The translations under genes were made by a program, and so were the position numbers. The notes beneath the pieces were generated by a model, which saw nothing but the letters and a program-made list of their open reading frames with translations, was not told the DNA's origin and did not search any database. Positions 46,993 through 64,000 of a DNA stretch of 64,000 nt are shown here, in pieces (position 1 is the stretch's first letter; each line of letters opens with the position of its first letter). Location of the stretch: positions 558,001 to 622,000 of the forward strand of contig JAGYXB010001576.1 in assembly GCA_022495005.1 (NCBI GenBank), in the 5' to 3' direction. Origin of the DNA: Rhyacophila brunnea (lineage: Eukaryota > Arthropoda > Insecta > Trichoptera > Rhyacophilidae).

Positions 46993-47616
46993 CAGTAGAA
47001 CCGCGTTAGTAAGAACACTGATAATTCGAAATTTGCCGTAATTTGAAATTTTCGCGAAAAAAAGTCCCTTGAACATTATTTTCATATAAAACCATACCTT
47101 TAATTCGAATTTCGTAATTAAAAATTATTTCAGAGTCCTGGCATATAAAAATATTCAATAAATCGTAATAAAGTACACTATTTCATGAGCCAGTCATTGA
47201 AAATTGTGACAGACTTTAGAGGCACAGCACTCCACTCAAAAGAAAAACAATAACTCAGATGTTTCAGGGCTGTAGGTATTTAATTGTTGATTGTTTATTG
47301 GATTTCCACATAGTTTTACTGAGAACCAATGCCAAACAATCGTGTTGACAAAATTGGAAAAATAAAAAATATTTCGTATTTTTCCAAGTTCAATTTATGG
47401 ATTAATGACACATGGTATTTGCACAGATTTTAATTTGAAAGAATTGTATCGGAAATTTGGTAGGCACATCTATGATCCGAAACATAATTAATGAAAATCC
47501 AAAAATAAAAAAAATTTTCAAAATTTTTATATTTTTTCCCATACATTTTGTAATTCGTAATTCGAATTTTTTTCGATTTTCGGTCCCATATAATTCATAT
47601 TAACGAGGTTCTACTG
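46993..47616. mobile_element. pogo/Tigger-like MITE, CAGTAAAACCTCG family (long copy)
   Basis: CAGTAGAACCGCGTTAGTAA at the start, AACGAGGTTCTACTG at the end, TA flanks. At 624 bp it is the longest of the family here and includes the shared GTCCTGGCATATAAAAATAT block. Confidence 0.8.
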
Positions 47617-47836
47617 TATGTTAAAAATAATTTTTTATGGCTTCTAGTTCCTTGTTCTTAAAATGTCAGAATACTAAACAACAGTTAAAAAACCAATAGT
47701 CATAAAATATGTTGTTTAATTTTTATACACTTCTATCAAACTATTAAGACGTCATCTATTACTAAGAGAGTCTATAATTGTTTCACTGCTATAGAATAAA
47801 AAAATCTTGAATTATTTTGCTGTAGATATGACATTA

Positions 47837-48946
47837 TGGTACGTTTACATTTGACACTAATATCGTCATATTTATGTATGACACCATATTCACTTAAGTG
47901 TAAACAGTAAGTATATTTGTATCTGCCACTTATTTTGCGTGTGTCGACTCTCACCTACCACTTATTCAATCTACTTATATACGCAAATGTAAACACCGCG
48001 TATTCGACAAGTTCGAACTTGGAGCGATATATCACCGAAGTTGGACCACCGTCTACTTTTATGTCAAGTACCTGACACAATATTCGTAGTTTGACAGGTA
48101 CCTAGTGAATTGCATATGTATATTTCTAAAACAGCGGACAATCAATAATCATAGGTACACCATGAATGTATGCCCAACGTTTACGTTAATAAATGTACTG
48201 TAGCGATCTGTCAAAAATCATAGACAATGAGAAATAAATCGGATGTGCCGTGTTCTATGGATTTTGTTCGAAAATAAAATATCGCTTGTTCTCGGCACAT
48301 ACGATTAATTCTGATGCACTCTGTGAAGAAAAAATGCGCTTCAAATGGTATTACCTAATTCATTTTGGCCCACACCTGCACTCGTATTAGGTACGATAAT
48401 ATTATATTGAATATGCAATGACGATCAAGTGCTAGATATCGCAATGTTACTGTTAATCGTTCTTCTACGCATTTCTGAATTGTGTGTCTTGTTTTTTGGC
48501 AAAAGGTCCAATCTTGCAAACTAAAGTTCACAAATTGAGTTGGATCTTCGATTTTAAACTCTGACATTAAACGGAAGGCACCTAGTTCTTCTCGTCGCTG
48601 AATCCATTCCCGCACCCATCTAGACCATTTTTTCCTCCTTTTTGTTGCCAAAAGACTTAAAATAATAACACTCGCTGCTTTCTTTTTAACATTCCCATAT
48701 TGACAACTGACATAACGTTTTTGAGAAGTATACAAAATAAGTGTCCGAATAAATTACAATATCATATGTAAACACCGCATATATTTATTCCAATGTTGCC
48801 ATTGAATAAAGTGTCGAGACTTTATTTCAACGAGAAGTATACCAGAATTTTATGTCAGATCCATGCAGGTGTAAACAGTAAATGAAATTTTATGTCCGAC
48901 ACATAAAATAAGTATAACGGTATAAGTGTCAGATGTAAACGTACCA
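47837..48946 (-). mobile_element. PIF/Harbinger transposon, internally deleted
   Basis: Ends TGGTACGTTTACATTTGACA and the reverse complement of TGGTACGTTTACATCTGACA, with TTA duplicated at 47834-47836 and 48947-48949. It contains part of a Harbinger transposase on the minus strand. Confidence 0.85.
48355..48735 (-). pseudogene. PIF/Harbinger transposase, N-terminal remnant
   Basis: Family features in order: RRKKWSRWVREWIQRREELG with AFRLM (the Harbinger 'W...RR.E.GA' block), and then KCVEERLTVTLRYLAL (the 'EERLAVTLRFLA' block). The DDE catalytic core that should follow is missing and the frame runs out in QVWAKMN, so it cannot be active. Confidence 0.8.
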
Positions 48947-50746
48947 TTACAATATTGTTCTTATGTTGGAAATAATATATTTTGAATAAAATTAAGTTGT
49001 TTTAGTAATAGTAGAGACATTTGACAATCTGCCGTATTTGTTTGTGCTTTGGACAGAGTACGATGATGCAGCATCTTTTGGTATCGAATTTTCTTGTAAA
49101 TATACAATGGCGTTATGTAACAATAAAAATAAATAACCATTTTAACAAAATCGTATATTTATTTTATTTTATATACCGCAAATACTTTTCATTTCTTAAT
49201 TTTACACTTTACAAGTGGTTAGATATAGACTGACAAATATACTAAGATTTTTCGTTTCAATTTTAAAATAAACTCGGCGAAAAACATTTTAAATCTAACT
49301 TTTTGTAAACTTTACACTGCGTAACGTCGGTATTTGCGATAGTCATAGTGAACTCGCACGGCTTCCAATACAATATTTGCATTAAAATTATGAACATATA
49401 AAAAAATACATCCACAAGAACAAAATACACTGTCCTCCCGCAGATACCGCGAGAATGAAGGATTTTTAGCAAATCTCTCATTGAAAACTCGCATTTCTAG
49501 CAAACAAATAATTTTCATAGATTCGACAAAACATAACCACAGTAAAATGTATTGACATTTTATTCCTCACACTTTCATAGCATTCTCACTTTTTTTTACT
49601 CGCCCTGTACTTTCCTATATTCAACATTCCTAATATCACTTTTTTTATACATTGTAAGCATATACTTTTCTCTTGTTTCTAATCTTTTCTCATATTTTTT
49701 CCGTAATTTAAATTCGCAAAACATTTTTTCACCATACACAACAAATATAATAATATAAATTAGTCATTCCAAACTGAAGCCCTCAGAACTTTTGAAACGG
49801 AATAAAAAAAAGCATTTCGGTAGGTATATAAAATTACAAATGAATTTCAGAATACAAACAACACCTATGGAATAAAGAAATCTTTTTGCATCCACTTAAA
49901 AGACTATTTTCTTTTTTTTTTTTAAATATTCATTCGTTTACTATCCACTACGAATTTTAATTTCTAGTCAACTGGCAACCTCAAAATATTCTATTTTTTT
50001 GTAAAAGGAACAATATTTCAAAGAGATTACTCGAAGGGTGAATAAAATAAAATGTGTTCTTTTTTTTCTATAAACCTTGGCATATTATAAGTGTGCGTTT
50101 GACATAAAAGAATTGCCGTCTAAAAAAAAATACATTTCGAATTATATAAATTACGAATTACAAAAATATCATCAAAGCTTTAATAATTGCATGCAATCTG
50201 AAATAAATAAATAAATTATATAGATTCATTTGCTTTTGTAACTTTCATATTATTATTATAATGGTATTTTGCCGAATTGGCTATGGTTTCACATCAAACT
50301 AAAAAAAACTGTTGTTTTTGCAAAAATAAATAAACAAAACAAAACACCTAATTATTAACAATTTATTGTGGATGAAAAATAAATTAACAAAATGATAAAT
50401 ATCTAATTTGGCTTTAAATATTGGAAGAATCTCTTTTCCAAATAGTTGCAGAAGGTAGCTTAGCCAGGTAGCTAATACAATAATATAATATAATATTTTG
50501 TTTACATGTTTTCCTCTGTGAAGGTGATTAAAATATAAATATATATTTTATTTATAATAAATTTTCGAACGAAGCAAAGTCTACGAAAGCGTAAAGTCAT
50601 CATATTAGATTACCGCAACTATGGAGCATTTCAGATTCCTCACAAATATACCAGAAATATTTTGTTTTGCATTTCTTTCATTATTCGCTAACACTCGGTA
50701 AAATATTCTAAATTAACGTATCAATAGGATATAATTAAAGTCAATG

Positions 50747-50991
50747 CAGAAAACCTGTTAATTCAAAATCAACAGGTCGGAAAATTTAAAAAAATTTGAT
50801 TTACGAAATACAAAATTTATGTAAAAAAACAAAAGGTAATATTTTTTGTTGCAATTTTGTAACATTATTTCCGTTTTCGATACAATTTCTTTCAGATAAA
50901 TATCAGTGGTGACTATTATGGTTCATTCATCGAATTAGTAGAAATCGACATAAATAGATTTTATGAATTTTGGCAAATTTGGGTTTTACTG
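50747..50991. mobile_element. short pogo-like MITE relic
   Basis: CAGAAAACCTGTTAATTC at the left and GGGTTTTACTG then TA at the right, resembling the short copy at 58112-58393. Confidence 0.6.
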
Positions 50992-52047
50992 TAATAATAA
51001 TGGCGACATTGTATGGAAAATAAGATGCATACATTTTGTTTATCACTTTTATTTAAGAAACAATTTTCACAAATATTTCCAATTCCATATGGCTTAAAAA
51101 AATTAAATATGTTTTTCGGTTGATTGGTGTATGGTTAATCCATATCATACGAACAAAATGATAATGCTTCATTTATAGATACATAGGTAAGTTTTGCCAA
51201 GAGGTTGTCCATCAATTGCACCACACGATTTTCGGTTATTTTACGACCCTTCGACCATCGGCTCAATTCCCCCCAGCCCATGCAGTAAAAAAAACTGACT
51301 ATTGATTAATTATATTTAGTCAAAAATTACATTAGATCAAACCCCGCCCCTTTAGGGTGTGGATGTCATATATGGACGACCCCTGATTATAAATACATTT
51401 GTGTGATATCCTATTTTTTAAAAATTAATATCTTACGAAGTATCGGGGAAAATAATAGAAATGCAAGTCACACACACGCACATACATAAATAAATATCTA
51501 TATAAATGTATATAATATGAAGACGATATACCATTCGATTATTTATAGTAATAATTCTCATACACTTTCTTTTTTTTTACTCAAAATAACTATTTATGCA
51601 CAATTCTCTGTGATTATATAAATAATAATACGTAATTAATTAATGTATAATAATGAAATAGTAACAATATTCAACCCACATTAAAAACTAAAAACGACAA
51701 AGATATAACACAACTCAAATAAAATGTTAATACATACAATCGAAAAAATCGACTGTTCCAGATAAGTAAGTTTCCACTTTTACGCCTAATTAATAGAATA
51801 TTTTTGTACGCTAAAATTAAGATTATTCGAAATATTTAAAATTAATATAGGCCCACAATCATGTGGTCTACTGTCCAGATCTCATTTTTAAATTGACACT
51901 CCATCGCCGAGCTGTTAAAACGTCCAATGTGCTTTCAATTATTTTATTCGCGTCTATGAATAACTTGATTAATTATAAATAACAGATTGTAAAAGGCTAG
52001 CCATCATGGCTACGTAAATTAGAGATATTAGTCTTATTAAAATGAAA

Positions 52048-52080
52048 CTTAAATCCATTAGAATTTAAATTCAAATTCCA
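52048..52080 (-). repeat. terminal scrap of the CCGGGTTTCGCC foldback
   Basis: Thirty-three bases match the outer end of the element at 9141 (TGGAATTTGAATTTAAATTC on the minus strand). Confidence 0.6.
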
Positions 52081-54174
52081 TTAAGTGAGACAATCGGAGG
52101 TTTCTGTATTTAATTATATTTTAACTAGCAAATATTACCAGGTGGCAGTAGATACCACCTGTCGACATTCTCATTCGTCTCTCTCAAACGGTTAAGTATT
52201 TACTGTCTTTGTTCTGGTGTTTCAGACTCAATTATGTTAGTGAGCTGCTGCATCAGCCTAGAGCCTTTATAGTCTCCTGACTCTGCCGAGCACGCTATCG
52301 CCGAACTCGTTCATTTGTCAAGCGGCGACAATTAGCTGATGGTTCTTCCTCATCCATGTTTCTATTTTTTTATTGATTGTGTATGTTGCCAAAGGTTACA
52401 GTAGACCACAGCACCCTATAATCGCTCAGATAACACACTAATTTCTTGACGCTCCAATCACTCGACATGCTATTACCGCACTGTAAGCATTTTTCATACT
52501 ATGAGGATCATTTGTTTTGTTTCACGACGCGATTAAAATAAGATTCCACCGATTTTTCAAATTTGGAATTTGCATTTAATACGTCTTCTCTCTGGCACGC
52601 TCTCCCTTACACATTTTCATATGTGTTCTCCCATGCGTTACAGAAAATTCTAGACAAATATAATATATTATATTTTAATATTGGTGATATAAATGAACAG
52701 AAAACAAAAAAAAAACATTTTGAAACCAAAATTGAAAGTTTAAACAGTTCCGACGACAATATACAATTATTACAATGTTGACATGCAATGATAACTTCCG
52801 TCGCACCCAGTCCACGACATGGTAGATGCATTCATTTTATTCAGTTTCACTTTAATCTTTCTTTCGATAAAAATATCTAAATTAAAACAAATTAATCGCT
52901 ACTTCACACATTTTAGAGTAAAAAAAAAAACCACACGTGTGTGCGCCAAAGCTACATCTGAAACAGTCGGTCGGTTCGTTGTACGACAATAATGATAGAA
53001 AATAATTACAATAAAAATAATCATTACCTAATACTACATAATAAACATAGTGAAATTGGGGAAAACAATGAACGAAGGATGACGATGGTAACGTAATTTT
53101 CATGCGCCGACATATGGACACACACCTATTTAATAGATTTTAGTTTCTATAAAACCCCTAATCCTATGTTCAATTTTATACATTACATTATAGTATGGTC
53201 ATACAAAGCCTGGTGCAAAAATTATGCTACACAACTCACAGCAACTAACGGTAGCGGATTGTTAATCGTTAGCAACCCGTGACATATATATATTTCGTAT
53301 GTTAACAAAGTTAGAGCAATGTGAATGCTTTTTACTCAGCCATTCACAGACAGGCATTGTATCGAAAGATTTGGCATTTGTAAGACGAAATATATTTAAT
53401 TTTAGATCACATTTAATAATAAATGAAGTTACACACATTGACGCGTGACGCTCACTAAATGACAGCCATTACTATAAGTGATATTTTTGAAAACGATAAT
53501 GATTATCAACGACATGAAAATAACGCATGCGTCACCTCAACACTGATGTATTGCTATGGTCTGATGTCATTTTCTTATCTTAATTACCATTGCATCGTGC
53601 CAAAAATATTACACCCTCTAGTCATTATAGATACATTTATCACGGTATTAAGTGACGAAATTATATGAACCTAAAGCTACAATTTCAAATTAATATAAAT
53701 TACCGATTAGGGACTTTCAATTTGAAGCGTTTACGACATGGCAGATTTGCAAGAATAAAAATACTGCACTACTAAACGAATGCAATGTCGATTTATCTGC
53801 AGTAAATTAATGATTGACAACTTACACACATTAAGATATGACTAATTTTTGTCAATTCGTTGAATGTCTAGCCAATATATTATATATTGTGCATTTTGTT
53901 CTAGATTATTATTCATAGGCAGACTATGAAACAAATAATATTGGCAGATTTTTGCACCAAACTTTATACATAAATATATATATATTTCATGAAAACTCAC
54001 ATCTTTTTACTTTCTCTTGTTAATAATAATATAATCATTGTAGTAATGTAATAATAATAATAATTATGAGAAGTCAGTGATGTGCAAAACAAGTACATTA
54101 TAATATTTAATCATACGCGTTACATATCCTCGATCGATCCTCAAAAACGGCAGCATTCAAAAATGTCCAATAGC

Positions 54175-54430
54175 ATGCGCGCCGGAAATTAAAACACGAA
54201 CTTAGAACGAGAACAAAATAAAGCCGGTACCGATTGACGAGCGCCGCCCTCCCGAGATGGCCGCCGCCGACACTCGACTCGCTCGCAATGCACCGACAGA
54301 AAACAAACTACGTCCCGGGAGACGGGAGAGATTTAACTAAACACACGACCCGGACGCCGCGGCCGCCGTTTTGGAAAGAGGCCGGCCACGGCGGCCGCGC
54401 ATCGCCGTCGTCTTATCCTTTGTCACTCTA
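54175..54430. promoter_or_regulatory. isolated GC/CpG-rich island
   Basis: Rich in CG dinucleotides (for example GACGCCGCGGCCGCCGTTTT), in sharp contrast to the AT-rich flanks. A second patch lies at 54585-54660. It could be a promoter or first exon of an unseen gene, or lie in the G-alpha-s 3' flank. The open frame over it (AALPRWPPPTLDSL and so on) matches no family I know. Confidence 0.4.
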
Positions 54431-55204
54431 TTTTAGTAAACTTAAAATTTTAAGTCGGTTTTTTACATTTTATGTAGATATTGCTCTGCGTGTTGGGTGT
54501 GTGTATGGAACGCGTCCACGATATATATTGGTGTCATATATTTTTTTTGTTTAGCTTCTTATGTTCAACGATCAGATCCAAGGTTGTCTCACGCCCCCCA
54601 CTGCCGCTGGCCGCGGACAGTCGGGATGTGACTCGCCATCATTCAGGGAGACAGAGCTGGAAGCGAAAGATAAAATATAATTTAATTACTATTCTATTGA
54701 AACGTCACAGAAAATATGTCCAAGTAGTCGGTCATTCAAATAATATAGGTCATACACTACATAATAAAATAATTTTTAAAACTGTAGTATGTAAATTTTA
54801 ATTAGAGTCCAGTACAGGGGGAGAAAGTTGTTCAGGGACCCATTTCAATGATGTCATTTTTATTAGATGAATAATACCATACTATTAATTTATGAACTCT
54901 AATTAATCATTAAACTGATACATATCATCCAAATGAACAAGTAAAAACTGAATTATCCTCGAATCGGCCTGATCTATCTTTAAAATCGCCACAAAGTAAT
55001 TTCACTAAACATGATCTATCAATATCGTTCTATCAAAACTCGGCATAGAGATATACAGACAATACAATTGATAGAGCCATGCTCGTCCATCTGCTACGGT
55101 TGCACTCAAAACCTAGCCTGCCTTTTCGTCAAACCAATAGGATTCTTTCATCCTGGGAAGCCGCTCAAGACCACCCAAATATAGGGCAGATTCCGACATC
55201 CTGA

Positions 55205-55310
55205 AAGATCACAGAGTCTATATGGCGGAGCTACGGGATGCTGCCATAACTTGAGGAGACACAATAAGACTGGCAAGCAACATGGATAAATAAGAATAAG
55301 GTAATTGATT
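55205..55310 (+). pseudogene. LINE family A scrap
   Basis: CAGAGTCTATATGGCGGAGC and TACGGGATGCTG match the LINE A 3' region (minus strand at 8370-8400), followed by AAGACTGGCAAGC and a decayed tail. It lies antisense just 3' of the G-alpha-s stop. Confidence 0.65.
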
Positions 55311-55353
55311 GCGTATCTACCTGTTACCGTATGTGTGTTTGTGGCTGTGGGAG

Positions 55354-62281
<6,928 letters not shown>

Positions 62282-62303
62282 TGCTGACCACGCAGCCCAC
62301 CTG
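62282..62303 (-). promoter_or_regulatory. probable 5' UTR splice acceptor of the G-alpha-s gene
   Basis: On the minus strand the sequence TTTCTTTGCTTGCAG ends at 62301, followed by 19 nt and then the ATG in the context AGCAATGG. The pyrimidine-rich tract plus CAG matches an intron end. It suggests that the promoter and one or more non-coding first exons lie at higher coordinates, perhaps outside the window. Confidence 0.55.
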
Positions 62304-62403
62304 CAAGCAAAGAAACATCCCCGTTTTAATCACACACCATCCACACGGCACAGGACACAGGAATACACATATAACTCCCCTGTAAAAATATGTTTTGGAT
62401 TTT

Positions 62404-62862
62404 TTAGCTAACCAATGTATTTTGATTGAAAATCTGATAATCATAATGATGGATAAAATGAAGATATTTTTGTTTGAGATGCCTAGTCCACCCCGAGATA
62501 CATATTATGTAAACAAATGAATATTGTATGGAAACTGTTTCCAAATATTTACAAACATTTAACATGTTCTGATACAAATAGTGTCCATGTATTTTTGTAT
62601 TACAAAGAAGATCAAAAACATCGTTCATGTACAGATATTCTTGGTTTGGACTTGGCTTAAGACCCATCTGTAGCAACGTCTTAAAGCCCAGGCCTACTTT
62701 GGCTGCCTGGTTTTGAATGTAGTACAATTCATGAACAATATTCATCAACGATTTTTGTTCTATTGAGGTTAATACTCTACTGTATGGATTCACAAATCCC
62801 AATACATCAGCCTCTTCAAGCGATGATGACAGAAAGCAGACGACGTTAAAAATACCGTCACT
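62404..62862 (-). CDS. unassigned open frame upstream of G-alpha-s exon 1
   Basis: Open for about 152 codons after an in-frame TAA at 62865-62863, with the first ATG at 62745. The first two thirds look protein-like (SSSLEEADVLGFVNPYSRV, KVGLGFKTLLQMGLKPSPNQ, YMNDVFDLLCNTKIHGHY). The last 35 residues look like read-through of AT-rich DNA, so a splice donor or decay point may lie near 62540-62500. I do not recognise a domain. It is on the same strand as G-alpha-s and may be transcribed within that gene's 5' UTR intron, or it may be a mobile-element remnant. Confidence 0.3.
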   Translation of the reverse strand, partial: SDGIFNVVCFLSSSLEEADVLGFVNPYSRVLTSIEQKSLMNIVHELYYIQNQAAKVGLGFKTLLQMGLKPSPNQEYLYMNDVFDLLCNTKIHGHYLYQNMLNVCKYLETVSIQYSFVYIICISGWTRHLKQKYLHFIHHYDYQIFNQNTLVS

Positions 62863-62936
62863 TTAAGATCACTCAAAGAACATTAACATTGTGACATTTT
62901 AGAAGCCGGAATATATATGTAGTTCGGAATATGGGT

Positions 62937-63460
62937 AAATGAGAAATGGGACCAGTCGCAAGAAATAAAAACAAGGATTGAGATCGCAAGGAGTGCCTTT
63001 CTCAAAATGAGACGCCTCATTAGCAATCGAGACCTTAACCAAGATCTGTGACAGTGTATGGTCCATTATCATGTTCTCTCAATCCTTTTCTATGCTATGT
63101 AGGTATGGACGCTAAACCAAGCAATGTCACGGAGACTTGAGGCTTTCGAGATATAGCTGTATAAACGCATCTTCAAAATCCCTTTAACTGACCGGGTTAC
63201 AAGTGTTGAAATTCTCAATCGAATGATAAAGACCTGAGAAGTTCTGTTTAGTATCAAAACCAGAAAACTACAGTACCTAGGTCACATTATGAGGACAAAA
63301 ATACAGCATTCCCCAACTTGTCATCCAAGGAAAGATCAAGGGTAAGCGTAGCAAAGGACGATGCCGCACATTGTGGCTAAGAACCTCTGTGATTAGTATG
63401 ACCTGTTCCGGATAGCAGATGATAAGGCAAAGTCGCCCTGATGGGGGATAGCACGATAAT
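62937..63460 (+). pseudogene. LINE family B reverse-transcriptase relic, long copy
   Basis: The plus strand reads QEIKTRIEIARSAFLKMRRL, ISNRDLNQDL, then VWTLNQAMSRRLEAFEI, LYKRIFKIPLTDRV, IKTRKLQYLGHIMR, and after a frameshift the decayed tail ending GGGGGATAGCACGATAATAAG. There are at least four in-frame stops. It is the upstream continuation of the same family as 4843-5128. Confidence 0.8.
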
Positions 63461-64000
63461 AAGAATATAACATAGTAATTATCATACTGTCAGCGAACAA
63501 TTGCTACTTCGGTCTACTATGATCATTGATATACTACTGGATGAATCATTATGCTTCTTAAAATGACGCCCGATTTTCAGCGAGTCGGCCTTTGTTAAAA
63601 CTTACTGGGTAAGCCCGATCTAGCTTGCATCTTACTCTAACTAATAGTCAGCGCATGACGACTTGCTCTGTCTGCTTTGCGTTGCAGCCACCCTTAGGTT
63701 CACTATTCCAAGAACGCAAATTTAGTTTTACAGCCAGGGCAATACGGGTGAAATTCGGGAATCCATGTTATCGGTCTTAACGCATTATACCTACAAGGAA
63801 ATATTATAAGACGATATTCATAATATCTTTTGTGGTACACTTTTAAAATGACACTTGTATGGGAACTGCTCATCTAGTAGTATATCAATGACTATGATAT
63901 ATAAGTCCTTTCTACTGTTCTCAAACTAAAATCACACTATATGAGACATTCGAAAAGCCTGCTCTCACTTGGATTTTAACTCACTAAAATGAACAACTCT
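63461..64000. other. non-coding end of window
   Basis: No gene, tRNA or repeat end was recognised. Confidence 0.4.

Larger units (their letters stand above)
48950..54170. other. long AT-rich non-coding region
   Basis: Only compositional frames, T- and A-rich runs and the two mobile relics listed separately. It may contain a long 3' UTR, but nothing identifies one. Confidence 0.4.

Noticed and set aside
54234..54554. Plus-strand protein over the GC-rich island
   Set aside because: The open frame follows from GC content in one part and read-through in the other. No recognisable domain or splice site.

Overview
This window looks like nuclear DNA from an insect. It is AT-rich and packed with tRNA-derived SINEs, LINE relics, TTAA- and TA-flanked MITEs, foldback elements and a Helitron. 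Its two recognisable genes have short exons with canonical GT-AG introns, and their proteins are metazoan and closest to insect versions. The long runs of ATAATATTATAATATAAT-type sequence and frequent GTAGGTACCTAC-type strings would fit Hemiptera, but the order cannot be fixed from sequence reading alone.

Two host genes are certain. (1) 23837-27115 (+) is a two-exon DAP1 (death-associated protein 1) homologue that joins to 101 residues. (2) 62281-55354 (-) is the complete coding region of the stimulatory G-protein alpha subunit (G-alpha-s) in seven exons, 386 residues, with every GTPase motif intact and the QYELL C-terminus. A 5' UTR intron probably ends at 62301. Three weaker gene candidates are a 199-bp possible exon at 36941-37139 (-), an open frame at 62404-62862 (-), and an open frame antisense to the DAP1 intron at 24647-24946 (-).

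Layout. 0-9 kb: a three-armed Harbinger-like foldback, MITEs, a SINE interrupted by a LINE fragment, and at 6640-9092 a four-layer nest. In that nest a SINE is split by a LINE with an inverted 5' segment, the LINE is split by a 1.49-kb foldback transposon with an exact 8-bp target duplication, and the foldback holds a minisatellite-palindrome core. 9-22 kb: almost continuous MITEs and SINEs, including a hAT MITE with a perfect 8-bp duplication. 23.8-28 kb: DAP1, with three mobile elements in its intron. 28-37 kb: a pogo/Tigger MITE, a LINE relic, a Tigger transposase fragment, an internally deleted Helitron with both termini, and a 1.34-kb near-perfect palindrome flanked by TTAA. 37-54 kb: long AT-rich DNA with pogo-like MITEs, a foldback and a PIF/Harbinger transposon that keeps its terminal repeats and the N-terminal part of its transposase. 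54.2-54.4 kb: an isolated GC-rich island. 55.3-62.3 kb: the G-alpha-s gene, with three pogo-type MITEs in its introns. 62.4-64 kb: an unassigned frame and a second LINE relic.

The genes are not an operon or pathway cluster. G-alpha-s carries signals from receptors to adenylyl cyclase, and DAP1 is known in mammals as an mTOR-regulated brake on autophagy. Nothing in the sequence links the two. The strongest novelty is in the transposable-element architecture.
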